NCBI GenBank assembly: GCA_964643985.1
Contig: CAZXUS010000001.1
Coordinates: forward strand, 1-63,972
DNA: 63,972 nucleotides
Source of the DNA: UBA2773 sp964643985
GTDB taxonomy: Bacteria; Patescibacteriota; Minisyncoccia; Moranbacterales; DUUL01
Direction of reading: 5' to 3'
This document shows, in pieces, positions 16,331 to 24,303 of this stretch. How positions within the stretch are numbered: position 1 is the stretch's first letter; each line of letters begins with the position of its first letter. The notes beneath the pieces were generated by a model. That model saw only the letters and a program-made list of their open reading frames with translations, made no database searches and had not been told where the DNA came from. A program made the position numbers and the translations under genes.

Positions 16331-16516
16331 TTACCAACTGGATTTTTTAATTCCAGGGATTTCTCCTTTTTGAGCTAATTCTCTAAAACAAATTCTGCAA
16401 AGATCAAAATCTCTTAAATAACCTCTTTTTCTCCCACATTTCCAACATCTTCGAACAATTCGAGTAGAAAATTTAGGTTCTTTTTGTGCTTTTTCAATTA
16501 ATGCTTTTCGGGCCAT
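16331..16516 (-). CDS. rpsN: 30S ribosomal protein S14, zinc-binding (type Z)
   Basis: 61 residues, the short zinc form: CWKC...CRIC holds the zinc and GEIPGIKKSSW is the family C-terminus. It assembles late in the 30S head. It stands after rpsH rather than before it, a swap of the usual L5-S14-S8-L6 order. Confidence 0.96.
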   Translation of the reverse strand: MARKALIEKAQKEPKFSTRIVRRCWKCGRKRGYLRDFDLCRICFRELAQKGEIPGIKKSSW

Positions 16517-16562
16517 ATTTACTTTATTAATTTAAAAATATCTATTCTATAAAAAATCTCAC

Positions 16563-16958
16563 TTACCAAATTTCGCAAACCACTTCTCCTCCCACTTTTT
16601 TCTCTCGAGCTTCATCGCCAGTTAAAAGTCCTTTGGAAGTTGAAATAATTGAAAATCCGTATCCATCTTTAACTTCTCTTATTTCTTGCTTATTCTTGTA
16701 AACCCTACAACCTTGCTTGCTGATTCGTTTGATTTCCTTGATTACTGGAGTTCCATCTTGGTTGTATTTTAGTTTCAATTTCAAGAAATTCTTATCTCCA
16801 TCGGAAAAAATTGAGACCTTACTAATTCGTCCTTGTTTGTATAAAACTTGCGCAATAGCTAGTTTAAATTTAGACAAAGGCATAGCAGTGTCGCTATTTT
16901 TAGCCATTTGGGCATTTCTTATTCTCGTTAACATGTCAGCTATTTGATCGAAACTCAT
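16563..16958 (-). CDS. rpsH: 30S ribosomal protein S8
   Basis: 131 residues from the ATG of MSFDQIADMLTRIRNAQ; an in-frame TTG four codons upstream is less likely. S8 binds helix 21 of 16S rRNA and often controls the spc operon. The C-terminal GYGFSIISTSKGLLTGDEARE matches the family. It lies directly after rplE, before rpsN. Confidence 0.96.
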   Translation of the reverse strand: MSFDQIADMLTRIRNAQMAKNSDTAMPLSKFKLAIAQVLYKQGRISKVSIFSDGDKNFLKLKLKYNQDGTPVIKEIKRISKQGCRVYKNKQEIREVKDGYGFSIISTSKGLLTGDEAREKKVGGEVVCEIW

Positions 16959-16999
16959 AATTATTTTCAAAAATTATAATATATTTAAATGCAAAACTC

Positions 17000-17542
17000 T
17001 TATTTTTTCTGAATTGGAAAACCAAGTAGTTCAAACAATCGCATTCCTTCTTCTTGATTATGCTCTTTAGTCGTAATATTCACTTGCAAACTAAAAATTG
17101 ATTTAATATTATCATGAGAAATTTCAGGAAAAACTAGTTGTTCCTTCACGCCAATATTAAAATTACCGTTTTTATCGACACAACTTCTTTTAATTCCTCG
17201 AAAGTCTCTAGTTCTAGGCAAAGTCACTCGGATAAATCTTTCGATAAAATCCCACATTTTTTTACCTCGCAAAGTCACCATTGCTCCAATTTCTTGACCT
17301 TCTCGAACCTTGAAACCAGAAATAGACTTTCGACTTTTTACTAATACCGGCGCTTGTCCAGCAATAGTTTTTAAATCATTAACTATTTCTTGTTTAAATT
17401 CTTTATTATCGATAGCTCGAGACAAACCAACGTTCAAAGTCACCTTTTCCGGTTTTGTCACAGCACAATCGTTCTTCTTATCAAACTCCTTCTTCAAGGC
17501 AGGAAGAACTTCTTCTAAATATTTTTTTCTTAAATTATTCAT
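17000..17542 (-). CDS. rplE: 50S ribosomal protein L5
   Basis: 180 residues, normal; binds 5S rRNA and contacts P-site tRNA. KVTLNVGLSRAIDNK, the TLRGKKMWDFIERFIRVTLPRTRDFRGI segment and the C-terminal MRLFELLGFP are diagnostic. 8 nt after rplX; 41 nt before rpsH. Confidence 0.97.
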   Translation of the reverse strand: MNNLRKKYLEEVLPALKKEFDKKNDCAVTKPEKVTLNVGLSRAIDNKEFKQEIVNDLKTIAGQAPVLVKSRKSISGFKVREGQEIGAMVTLRGKKMWDFIERFIRVTLPRTRDFRGIKRSCVDKNGNFNIGVKEQLVFPEISHDNIKSIFSLQVNITTKEHNQEEGMRLFELLGFPIQKK

Positions 17543-17550
17543 AAATAAAA

Positions 17551-17865
17551 TTATTCAAATTTAGCACCACATTTCTTACAAACTCTAAACTTCTTGTCTC
17601 CGTCCATAATCCGACCTAGTCTAGAAGGTTTATCACACTTCGGACAAATTAATTGAACTTTCGAAATATCAATTGGCATAGAAATCGAGACTAACTGTCC
17701 TTTCTCTCCGCTCCTCTTCGCTTTTTGATGTTTCTTAGCAACATTAATACCTTCAATCTTTACTTTTTTCTTATCAGTCAAGACAGCTTCAATAACGCCA
17801 GTTTTTCCTCGGTCTTTTCCTGCTAGCACTTTGACTTTGTCGCCTTTTTTTATCTTAAACTTCAT
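17551..17865 (-). CDS. rplX: 50S ribosomal protein L24
   Basis: 104 residues; a KOW motif (KKGDKVKVLAGKDRGKTG) at the N-terminus starts 50S assembly. The C-terminal CPKC...CKKC pair suggests a bound zinc. Between rplN (45 nt) and rplE (8 nt), the standard position. Confidence 0.97.
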   Translation of the reverse strand: MKFKIKKGDKVKVLAGKDRGKTGVIEAVLTDKKKVKIEGINVAKKHQKAKRSGEKGQLVSISMPIDISKVQLICPKCDKPSRLGRIMDGDKKFRVCKKCGAKFE

Positions 17866-17910
17866 AAATATTAATTTAATTTATCCAAATTATTTATTCC
17901 AAAAATCTTT

Positions 17911-18276
17911 CTAATAAACTTCTTTAGCCAAAGAGATTATTTTCATAAAACCTCTTTCTCGAATTTCCCTGGCAATCGGTCCAAATACTCGAGTTCCTCT
18001 GGGTTCTTGTTTTTCTACTACTACCCCAGCGTTTTCATCAAATCGAATACTAGTTCCGTCTTTTCTAGAATAGGCTTTTTTCTGTCTAACAATCACCACG
18101 TGAACAATTTCCTTTTTCTTAACATTCCCTCGTGGTTCTGCTTCTATAACTGAAGCCAAAGCAATATCTCCCAACCTGGCATATCGTCTCTTGCTTCCAC
18201 CTAAAATCTTGAAAACTCGAACTCTTTTAGCTCCTGAGTTATCAGCAATTTTTAATTGTGTCTCTACCTGAATCAT
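17911..18276 (-). CDS. rplN: 50S ribosomal protein L14
   Basis: 121 residues, normal; forms the B8 bridge to the 30S subunit. MIQVETQLKIADNSGAKRV and the C-terminal GPIAREIRERGFMKIISLA are diagnostic. 18 nt after rpsQ. Confidence 0.97.
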   Translation of the reverse strand: MIQVETQLKIADNSGAKRVRVFKILGGSKRRYARLGDIALASVIEAEPRGNVKKKEIVHVVIVRQKKAYSRKDGTSIRFDENAGVVVEKQEPRGTRVFGPIAREIRERGFMKIISLAKEVY

Positions 18277-18294
18277 AAATTCAATTTAAACTTA

Positions 18295-18564
18295 TTATTT
18301 CTTTTCCAGCACTCTCCAAGTCTTATCTTTACTGATTGGTTTGCATTGGACAATAGTCACTCGGTCTCCGATCTTAAACTCATTTTTTTCATCATGAGCT
18401 TTATATCGTTTGGTCTTTCGGTATTTTTTAACATAAATAGGATGAGTCTTGATATCAGTGACCTCTACTATAATTGTTTTATCATTTTTGTCACTAACAA
18501 CTTGACCAGTTTTTTTAACTAGAATGGCCTCCTTTTTAGCTATTTTTTTCTCAGTCTTATCCAT
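18295..18564 (-). CDS. rpsQ: 30S ribosomal protein S17
   Basis: 89 residues, an OB-fold early assembly protein of 16S rRNA. GQVVSDKNDKTIIVEV, HPIYVKKYRKTKRYKAHDE and GDRVTIVQCKPISKDKTWRV are typical. 13 nt after rpmC. Confidence 0.96.
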   Translation of the reverse strand: MDKTEKKIAKKEAILVKKTGQVVSDKNDKTIIVEVTDIKTHPIYVKKYRKTKRYKAHDEKNEFKIGDRVTIVQCKPISKDKTWRVLEKK

Positions 18565-18577
18565 TATGTATAATTAA

Positions 18578-18763
18578 TTATTTACTTTCTCTTAATATAG
18601 TCAAAATTCTAGCAATCTCCTTTTTCAACTTTTTTTGTTGTTGATTGTCTTTTACTTGATTCGATTTAATATCAAATCGAGCTTTGCAACATTCAACTTT
18701 CGTTTCTTGTAAAAGTCGTTGTAGCTCTTCTGGTTTTTTACTTCGCAATTCTTGTGCTTTCAT
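18578..18763 (-). CDS. rpmC: 50S ribosomal protein L29
   Basis: 61 residues forming two helices near the exit tunnel. LRSKKPEELQRLLQE and the C-terminal KKLKKEIARILTILRE fit the family. Starts 1 nt after the rplP stop, indicating tight coupling. Confidence 0.94.
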   Translation of the reverse strand: MKAQELRSKKPEELQRLLQETKVECCKARFDIKSNQVKDNQQQKKLKKEIARILTILRESK

Positions 18764-18764
18764 C

Positions 18765-19175
18765 TTAATTCTTGATTACAAACTTAGTTTTAACATTCAA
18801 CTTATCAGAAGCTAATCGCATTGCTCTTCGAGCAATCTTTTCTTCTACTCCGGCCATTTCAAATAAAACTCGTCCCGGCTTAACTTTAGCGATATAGAAT
18901 TCAGTGTCTCCCTTTCCTTTACCCATTGGGACTTCCGCTCCTTTTCTTGACATTGGATGATCAGGGAAAATTCTAATCCAGATTTTACCACCTCGTTGAA
19001 CATATCTTGTCATTGCCCGTCTGGCTGCCTCAATCTCTCGAGAATTAATCATACCAACCATCATAGTTTTAAGTCCAAATTCTCCGAAAGAAACAGTAGT
19101 TCCACGAGTGGCAATCCCACGGATTTTTCCGCCTCGCATCTTTTTTCTATACTTAACCTTCTTGGGCATTAACAT
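18765..19175 (-). CDS. rplP: 50S ribosomal protein L16
   Basis: 136 residues; organises the A-site region of 23S rRNA. MPKKVKYRKKMRG and RPHHPDHPMSRK-like FPDHPMSRKGAEVPMGKGKG identify it. Two ATGs two codons apart are possible; AAGGAAG upstream gives better spacing to the first. Sits between rpsC and rpmC. Confidence 0.96.
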   Translation of the reverse strand: MLMPKKVKYRKKMRGGKIRGIATRGTTVSFGEFGLKTMMVGMINSREIEAARRAMTRYVQRGGKIWIRIFPDHPMSRKGAEVPMGKGKGDTEFYIAKVKPGRVLFEMAGVEEKIARRAMRLASDKLNVKTKFVIKN

Positions 19176-19189
19176 AAAATCTTCCTTAA

Positions 19190-19840
19190 TTAATTATTCT
19201 TCTTATCAGCATTTTCTTTGAACAACCAAACTTTAACTCCGATTATTCCATAAGTAGTATTGGCTTCCATTTTAGCAAAATCAATATCGGCTCTTAAAGT
19301 ATGTAAAGGCAAATTACCTTTAGCTAACCATTCTGTTCTGGACATTTCAGCGCCACCCAATCGACCTGATAAAGAAATTTTTACTCCTTTAACATTTCGA
19401 TTTTTATAAGCTTCAGCTAAAGTTCCTTTCATTACTTTTTTGAAAAATACTCGTTTTTCAATCTGTTCAGCAATATTATCGGCTAAAAGTTGAGCATTCT
19501 CTTCAATCGCCTTAATTTCCTTAACGTCTATTTGAACTTCAGAATTTTCTTTGAAAAAATATTTTTTCTTAATCGCTTTCTTAAGTTTTTCCAACCCTTC
19601 GCCCCCTCGTCCAATCAAAACACCGGGCCGACCAGTACTGATTATAATTCGAACCTTACCGACACTTCTCTCAATTTCAATAGAGGCCACCGCTGCACTT
19701 CTGAGCTTCTTTCTTAAATCTGCTCTTAGCGTAACATCTTGTTTAAGGTTTTTTTGATAATTTTTTTCGTCATACCAACGAGATTGCCAAGTTCTATTGA
19801 TTCCCATCCGAAATAATCTTGGATCTATTTTTTGGGCCAT
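19190..19840 (-). CDS. rpsC: 30S ribosomal protein S3
   Basis: 216 residues, with an N-terminal KH domain (RPGVLIGRGGEGLEKLKK) and C-terminal SGRLGGAEMSRTEW. Part of the mRNA entry tunnel. 36 nt after rplV. Confidence 0.97.
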   Translation of the reverse strand: MAQKIDPRLFRMGINRTWQSRWYDEKNYQKNLKQDVTLRADLRKKLRSAAVASIEIERSVGKVRIIISTGRPGVLIGRGGEGLEKLKKAIKKKYFFKENSEVQIDVKEIKAIEENAQLLADNIAEQIEKRVFFKKVMKGTLAEAYKNRNVKGVKISLSGRLGGAEMSRTEWLAKGNLPLHTLRADIDFAKMEANTTYGIIGVKVWLFKENADKKNN

Positions 19841-19876
19841 CTAACTTATCTTATAAATTATTATAATAAATTAATT

Positions 19877-20308
19877 CTATTTAGCTGATTCTTTTTCGGC
19901 GTCCTTTTTGATGACTTCAGCCTTAACTGTTTTCACTTTTTCAGTCTTCTTCTCAATAACAGGCTTAGCTTCTTTCTTTTTTTCGTCTAAGGTTATTGTT
20001 ATATGAGAAGTTCTTTTTAAAATTTGAGCCGCTTTTCCGTGCGCCCTGGCTCGCCATCTTTTCATTGTCGCTCCTTCATTAACTAGAATTTCAGCAATAT
20101 ATAAATCGTCTTCTTTTAATTTAAAATTATTCTGAGCATTCGCTACCGCACTTTTTAACAAGTTTAAAATATCCTGACAAGAGCCTTTTTCCCAAACCAT
20201 CAACTGACAAACAGCGTTTTCAATATCCATTCCTCGCAAAATATTAGCGACTTCTCGGACCTTTCGCGCTGATCTTCTATAATTTTTTAAACTAGCTTTT
20301 ACCTGCAT
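19877..20308 (-). CDS. rplV: 50S ribosomal protein L22 with lysine-rich tail
   Basis: 143 residues. The core (residues 1-108; NYRRSARKVREVANILRG, ATMKRWRARAHGKAAQI) lines the exit tunnel. The last ~35 residues are a Lys/Glu/Val-rich tail, longer than usual. 58 nt after rpsS. Confidence 0.95.
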   Translation of the reverse strand: MQVKASLKNYRRSARKVREVANILRGMDIENAVCQLMVWEKGSCQDILNLLKSAVANAQNNFKLKEDDLYIAEILVNEGATMKRWRARAHGKAAQILKRTSHITITLDEKKKEAKPVIEKKTEKVKTVKAEVIKKDAEKESAK

Positions 20309-20366
20309 ATCTTTAAATCTGACTTGTTATAAGGTTATTTTAAAGTAACTTCCTAGAAAGCTTACT

Positions 20367-20663
20367 CTATTGTTTGGCTTTAGCAGCCGCTTCTGCTTCT
20401 TTTTGCTTCTTTCCTCCATGTTTCACAAATTTTCTAGTTGGAGAAAATTCACCTAATTTATGACCAACCATATCTTCGGCGACAGAAACTTCTATGAAGC
20501 CTTTTCCGTTATGGACTCCAAGAACAAATCCAACCATTTCCGGAGAAATAGTAGAGGATCGTGACCAAGTTTTGATAACAGTTTTATCTCCAGCTTTTAA
20601 TTTCTGAATTTTTTTCAAAAGCTTTTCATCTATGTATGGTCCTTTCTTAAGTGATCGTGACAT
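20367..20663 (-). CDS. rpsS: 30S ribosomal protein S19
   Basis: 98 residues; head protein near the A-site finger. MSRSLKKGPYIDEKLL and GHKLGEFSPTRKFVKHGG are diagnostic. A short Ala/Lys tail (EAEAAAKAK) is added. A type-1 hairpin repeat ends 8 nt upstream of the start codon, with 326 nt to rplB, the widest gap in the S10 part together with the S10-L3 spacer. Confidence 0.96.
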   Translation of the reverse strand: MSRSLKKGPYIDEKLLKKIQKLKAGDKTVIKTWSRSSTISPEMVGFVLGVHNGKGFIEVSVAEDMVGHKLGEFSPTRKFVKHGGKKQKEAEAAAKAKQ

Positions 20664-20670
20664 GTTATTC

Positions 20671-20790
20671 CAAAATTACCCGTTTGGTCCATTTCTTTGT
20701 CAAATCCTCCGCTACTATTCAATGTGCAATTCAACACATCTCATACGTTGCTCGGATTTTCCTCGAAATGCCCTCAAACGTGAAATCCTA
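20671..20790 (-). repeat. Type-1 hairpin repeat (copy d), upstream of rpsS
   Basis: Read on the minus strand: TTTCGAGGAAAATCCGAGCA, apical stem TGTGTT-GAAT-TGCACA, GGATTTGACAAAGAAATG end. Arms 20671-20692 and 20769-20789 pair (ACCCGTTTGG against the CACGTTTGAG side). The TTGACA near its end is not followed by a good -10 box. Confidence 0.75.
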
Positions 20791-20865
20791 ATTAGTTTTT
20801 AATAATTTATAATAAAAATTTTACTAAATACTCAATATCCAAATTATCTTAGATAAATTCACTCA

Positions 20866-20985
20866 AGAATTATGATTTCAAGTACAGTTCGATGCGAAAT
20901 TGATAATTTCAGTGAAACGTACTAATCAGTACGGCGAACTGAAATTATCGATTTCAACAAAGAAATGTGCCGAAAACATTATTCT
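20866..20985 (+). repeat. Type-1 hairpin repeat (copy e), after rplB
   Basis: Arms 20866-20886 and 20966-20985 pair (AGAATTATGATTTC against the GAAAACATTATTCT side). Inside, a long perfect stem AAATTGATAATTTCAGT / ACTGAAATTATCGATTT, a 4x4 internal loop GAAA/GCGA and apical stem CGTACT-AATC-AGTACG. Opposite orientation to copy d 75 nt away. It begins 4 nt after the rplB stop. The intervening 20791-20865 holds nothing recognisable. Confidence 0.82.
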
Positions 20986-20989
20986 TATA

Positions 20990-21829
20990 TTATTTTCTTC
21001 GCTTTTTCTGTCTTCTCCGTATAATCATCTTACTAGATGCTTGCTTTTTCTTTCGAGTCTTCTTTCCCAAAGCTGGTTTACCCCATGGAGTTTTTGGATA
21101 TTTCAAACCAATTGGTTGTCGTCCTTCTCCACCACCATGCGGATGATCAACTGGATTCATAGCTGATCCTCGAACGTGTGGTCTTTGTCCCATATGTCTT
21201 TTTCTTCCGGCACTTCCAACTCGATAAGCACTATGTTCAAAATTACTTGATTGACCAATAGAAGCATAGCATTCAGCTGGAATCATTCTAATTTCGCTAG
21301 AACTCATCTTCAAATGAGCCATCCCACCTTCGATTGCTTGAACCGTGACAGAAGATCCGGCACTTCGAGCAATTTGTCCGCCTTTACCAATCTTCATTTC
21401 AACGTTGCTGACTGCTGTTCCAACTGGAATATTTTTCAATTTCAAACGATTTCCATTTTCAATCGGAGCTTTTTCATCCGTAATAATTGATTGATCTTTT
21501 TTCATTCCTTCAGTCGCTAAAATATAGCGCTTTTCACCATCAGCATAACAAATTAAAGCGATCAAAGCACTCCTATTCGGATCTTTTTCAATTGAAATAA
21601 CTTTTGCTGGAATTCCAAATTTGTCCATTTTAAAATCAATAAGTCGATATTTCCTCTTGTTTCCACCACCTCGATGTCGTACGGTAATTGTTCCACCCGC
21701 GCGTCCTTTGGATCGTTTAAATACCTTAGAAAGGCTTTTTAAAGGTTTTGCATCGGTCAAATTGTCTGGTTTTACAATCGACATATTTCTTCTGGCTGCG
21801 TTGTTTCTTTTATAAATCTTTACTGACAT
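20990..21829 (-). CDS. rplB: 50S ribosomal protein L2
   Basis: 279 residues, normal; needed for subunit joining and the peptidyl transferase centre. The conserved MNPVDHPHGGGEGR loop and GKKTRKKK tail are present. 21 nt after rplW. Confidence 0.98.
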   Translation of the reverse strand: MSVKIYKRNNAARRNMSIVKPDNLTDAKPLKSLSKVFKRSKGRAGGTITVRHRGGGNKRKYRLIDFKMDKFGIPAKVISIEKDPNRSALIALICYADGEKRYILATEGMKKDQSIITDEKAPIENGNRLKLKNIPVGTAVSNVEMKIGKGGQIARSAGSSVTVQAIEGGMAHLKMSSSEIRMIPAECYASIGQSSNFEHSAYRVGSAGRKRHMGQRPHVRGSAMNPVDHPHGGGEGRQPIGLKYPKTPWGKPALGKKTRKKKQASSKMIIRRRQKKRRK

Positions 21830-21850
21830 GGTATTGATAATTTATTAAAA

Positions 21851-22279
21851 CTATTCACTAAACAATTTAATCTCTTGGCCAGTCTTGATAGTGACAATAG
21901 CCTTTTTATAACCGCTTTTCTTTCCCTTGATTGTTCTAAATTTATGACTTTTCTGCTTATATTTCATAACGTTAACTTTCGTCACATCAATTCCGTATAA
22001 AACTTCAACCGCTTCGGCAATTTGATTTTTGTTAGTCTTAGGATTAACCTTAAAGACATACTTCCCAACAGTCGTTTTGTTCATCGCATCTTCAGAAATA
22101 ATCGGAGAAATAATTACACTATTAACTAAATCAGCTTTTTTAATTAAATTTTCAGAAACTTTCTTGGTCTTTTTTTTGCCAGCTTTTTTGGCATCAGTTT
22201 TCACAAGGCTTTTCTCATCCTTTTTGCTGACTGTTTCTTTGTCTCCTTCTTCCTTTTTAGTTCCAAACATCGCTGTCAT
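21851..22279 (-). CDS. rplW: 50S ribosomal protein L23 with basic N-terminal extension
   Basis: 142 residues against the usual ~95. The L23 core starts near residue 50 (SVIISPIISEDAMNKT...YVFKVNPKTNKNQIAEAVE). The first ~45 residues are a Lys/Glu/Thr low-complexity extension. L23 forms the chaperone docking site at the tunnel exit, so the extension would lie on the ribosome surface near nascent chains. 26 nt after rplD. Confidence 0.94.
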   Translation of the reverse strand: MTAMFGTKKEEGDKETVSKKDEKSLVKTDAKKAGKKKTKKVSENLIKKADLVNSVIISPIISEDAMNKTTVGKYVFKVNPKTNKNQIAEAVEVLYGIDVTKVNVMKYKQKSHKFRTIKGKKSGYKKAIVTIKTGQEIKLFSE

Positions 22280-22305
22280 AAAATATAATTAATATAAATA
22301 AAGGA

Positions 22306-22935
22306 TTATTTTCCGTATTTTTCTTCCAAGCTTTTAATCCCTTCCTTGGTTATTAGTAAATATTTACTGTTCAACATATCATAAACATTTATGTTGTCGG
22401 TAAATATGTTTTTCACCTTATCTAAATTCTGACTAACAATCTTATTATCCAATTCGTTTTTATCGAAAGCCCATAAAACAGTGCCTTTCAATTCCAGTTT
22501 ATTTAAAGCTTCTTGCGCTTTCTTGGTTTTCTTTTCCTTAAAATCATTATCAGCCAAAACGATTAATTCTGAATCTTTCAATTTTCCACTTAAAGTCATT
22601 TTAATAGCAGTTTGATTCATTTTTTTGTTAATCTTTTTCTTGAAGTTTCTTTCGTTAGTCGGTCCAAAAACCACGCCACCTTTTCTCCAAATTGGGCTAC
22701 TGACTGTTCCTGCTCGAGCTCGTCCAGTTCCTTTTTGTTTCCAAGGTTTCTTACCAGAACCTCTTCGTTCTGATCGATTTTTAGTACAAGCCAAAACCTG
22801 TCTTCGATTAGAAGCCTGTGAAACATAAATTTGATGAACTAACTCATCTTTAATTTCTGCACCAAAAACCTCCTGATTCAATTCAAGATCTTCTGCCTTC
22901 TCTCCGTTCAATTTTTTCACTGCGACTTTCAACAT
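22306..22935 (-). CDS. rplD: 50S ribosomal protein L4
   Basis: 209 residues, with the tunnel loop (QKGTGRARAGTVSSPIWRKG) and C-terminal LLITKEGIKSLEEKYGK. L4 is a known autogenous regulator of S10 operons in other bacteria; whether it is one here is unknown. 45 nt after rplC. Confidence 0.97.
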   Translation of the reverse strand: MLKVAVKKLNGEKAEDLELNQEVFGAEIKDELVHQIYVSQASNRRQVLACTKNRSERRGSGKKPWKQKGTGRARAGTVSSPIWRKGGVVFGPTNERNFKKKINKKMNQTAIKMTLSGKLKDSELIVLADNDFKEKKTKKAQEALNKLELKGTVLWAFDKNELDNKIVSQNLDKVKNIFTDNINVYDMLNSKYLLITKEGIKSLEEKYGK

Positions 22936-22980
22936 ATAATATGAATAACTAATTTATGATTATTAAAATATTCTTGGCTA

Positions 22981-23568
22981 TTAAAATTTTTCATCAACCC
23001 AAATTCGAACAATTGAACCGCTATTTCCGGGAACAGGACCTTTTAATCCTAATAGTTTCTTTTTGGTATCTTTAAAAACAATTTCGATATTTTTAATAGT
23101 CTTATTATTTCCACCCATTCTACCAGACATTTTCTTACCCTTGAAAACTTTTTGAGGATAAGCACTTCCAATAGAACCAGGGGCTCTTAAATCATGTCGA
23201 TGTCCATGAGAAGCCGGTGAACCAGCAAAACCCCATTTTTTAACAACACCTTGATAACCCTTGCCCTTAGTTGTCCCTAAAATCTTAGCTTTATCTCCAA
23301 TTTCAAATTTTTCAAATTCAATTTCGTCTCCAACTTTAATCTCACTCAATTCTTCTTCGCTTAAACGAAATTCTTGAATTTCATCAAACTCTTTTTTTTT
23401 CTTCAAGCTCTTAAGTCCCACCTGAATAGCTGTATATCCATCTTTATCTTGAGTTCTAATTTGAGTAATGACGTTTTTTCCGCTTTCCACTAAAGTAATG
23501 TTCTGAGCTAGCCCGTCTTCATTATAGATAGTAGTCATTCCTAATTTTTTCCCTAAAATTAATTTCAT
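22981..23568 (-). CDS. rplC: 50S ribosomal protein L3
   Basis: 195 residues, slightly short; MKLILGKKLGMTTIYNEDG, the loop WGFAGSPASHGHRHDLRAPG and the RMGG motif reach into the peptidyl transferase region. It follows rpsJ after an unusually long 327-nt spacer with two hairpins. Confidence 0.97.
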   Translation of the reverse strand: MKLILGKKLGMTTIYNEDGLAQNITLVESGKNVITQIRTQDKDGYTAIQVGLKSLKKKKEFDEIQEFRLSEEELSEIKVGDEIEFEKFEIGDKAKILGTTKGKGYQGVVKKWGFAGSPASHGHRHDLRAPGSIGSAYPQKVFKGKKMSGRMGGNNKTIKNIEIVFKDTKKKLLGLKGPVPGNSGSIVRIWVDEKF

Positions 23569-23607
23569 AGTATTTGAGCACTTTTTAGTTAATTGGAAAT
23601 TTTAAAA

Positions 23608-23663
23608 CCGAACATTTTATTAAGGCTTCCTAAAAACTCCGACTGGCCTTATAAAAATATTCG
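23608..23663 (-). promoter_or_regulatory. Hairpin in the rpsJ-rplC spacer (possible leader)
   Basis: CCGAACATTTTATTAAGGC pairs with GCCTTATAAAAATATTCGG; read on the coding strand the stem is followed by a short U run 45 nt before rplC. A separate palindrome CTGTTTTTAAACAG lies at 23676-23689. It could attenuate, process or regulate the mRNA; no sequence match to the known L4 leader is visible. Confidence 0.4.
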
Positions 23664-23770
23664 GCAGATTTGGTACTGTTTTTAAACAGCCCCGAAGCTA
23701 ATTTAGTTTCCCTAAGGACTTTAACTAGTATTATTTTTCCTTTAATCAAAATTTATAAATTCACCTATTA

Positions 23771-23896
23771 AAACTTATAGATTTAAGTGCAGTTCAAGGC
23801 GAAATTGATAATTCCAGTGAGACGTACTTTTTCAGTACGGCGAACTGGAATTATTAATTTCAACGAAGAAATGCGCTAAATATATAAATCTTAGAC
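23771..23896 (+). repeat. Type-1 hairpin repeat (copy f), after rpsJ
   Basis: Core AAATTGATAATTCCAGT / ACTGGAATTATTAATTT with internal loop GAGA/GCGA and apical stem CGTACT-TTTTC-AGTACG. Outer arms pair less well than in other copies (TTATAGATTTAAGTGC side against GCGCTAAATATATAA). Directly after the rpsJ stop. Confidence 0.8.
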
Positions 23897-24249
23897 TACA
23901 TTTTGATTTCGATGCCTACTCCGGCGGGAAGATCAAGATTAGTTAAATCTTCAATCGTCTTATCAGTTGGTTCCAAAATGTCTATCAATCTTTTATGAGT
24001 TCTGATTTCAAATTGATCTCGACTATCTTCGTGAACAAAAGTAGATTTATTAACGGTTATCTTTTTTATTGCAGTTGGCAATGGCACTGGTCCGACTATT
24101 TTCACGCCCGTTCTCTGAGCAGTTTCTACAATCTTTTTAACAGATTGGTCAATAACCTTATTGTCATAAGCCTTGACTTTGATCCGAATTCTTGATTGAA
24201 TTTCTTGATCTTTTTCCTTCTTTAAATTAGTGTTCTCTGATTTGGTCAT
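23896..24249 (-). CDS. rpsJ: 30S ribosomal protein S10
   Basis: 117 residues with an extra ~15 residues before the usual start of the fold (RIRIKVKAYDNKVIDQSV). GPVPLPTAIKKITVNKSTFVHEDSRDQFEIRTHKRLIDI is diagnostic. First gene of the operon, driven by the strong promoter just upstream. Confidence 0.97.
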   Translation of the reverse strand: MTKSENTNLKKEKDQEIQSRIRIKVKAYDNKVIDQSVKKIVETAQRTGVKIVGPVPLPTAIKKITVNKSTFVHEDSRDQFEIRTHKRLIDILEPTDKTIEDLTNLDLPAGVGIEIKM

Positions 24250-24275
24250 CTATATATTTAAATTACAACAAACTT

Positions 24276-24303
24276 ATTATATACATCTTAACTAATATGT
24301 CAA
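24276..24303 (-). promoter_or_regulatory. Promoter of the S10-spc ribosomal protein operon
   Basis: On the minus strand TTGACA (24298-24303), 16-nt spacer, TATAAT (24276-24281). The -35 box overlaps the rplU stop codon. It would give a ~15-20 nt leader to rpsJ. Confidence 0.8.

Noticed and set aside
20671..20985. Repeat-rich spacers as a CRISPR array
   Set aside because: No regularly spaced identical repeats with unique spacers; copies are far apart and palindromic, and no cas genes are near.
23608..23663. Known L4-type S10 leader
   Set aside because: It lies after rpsJ rather than before it and shows no match to the described leader; kept only as an unnamed hairpin.
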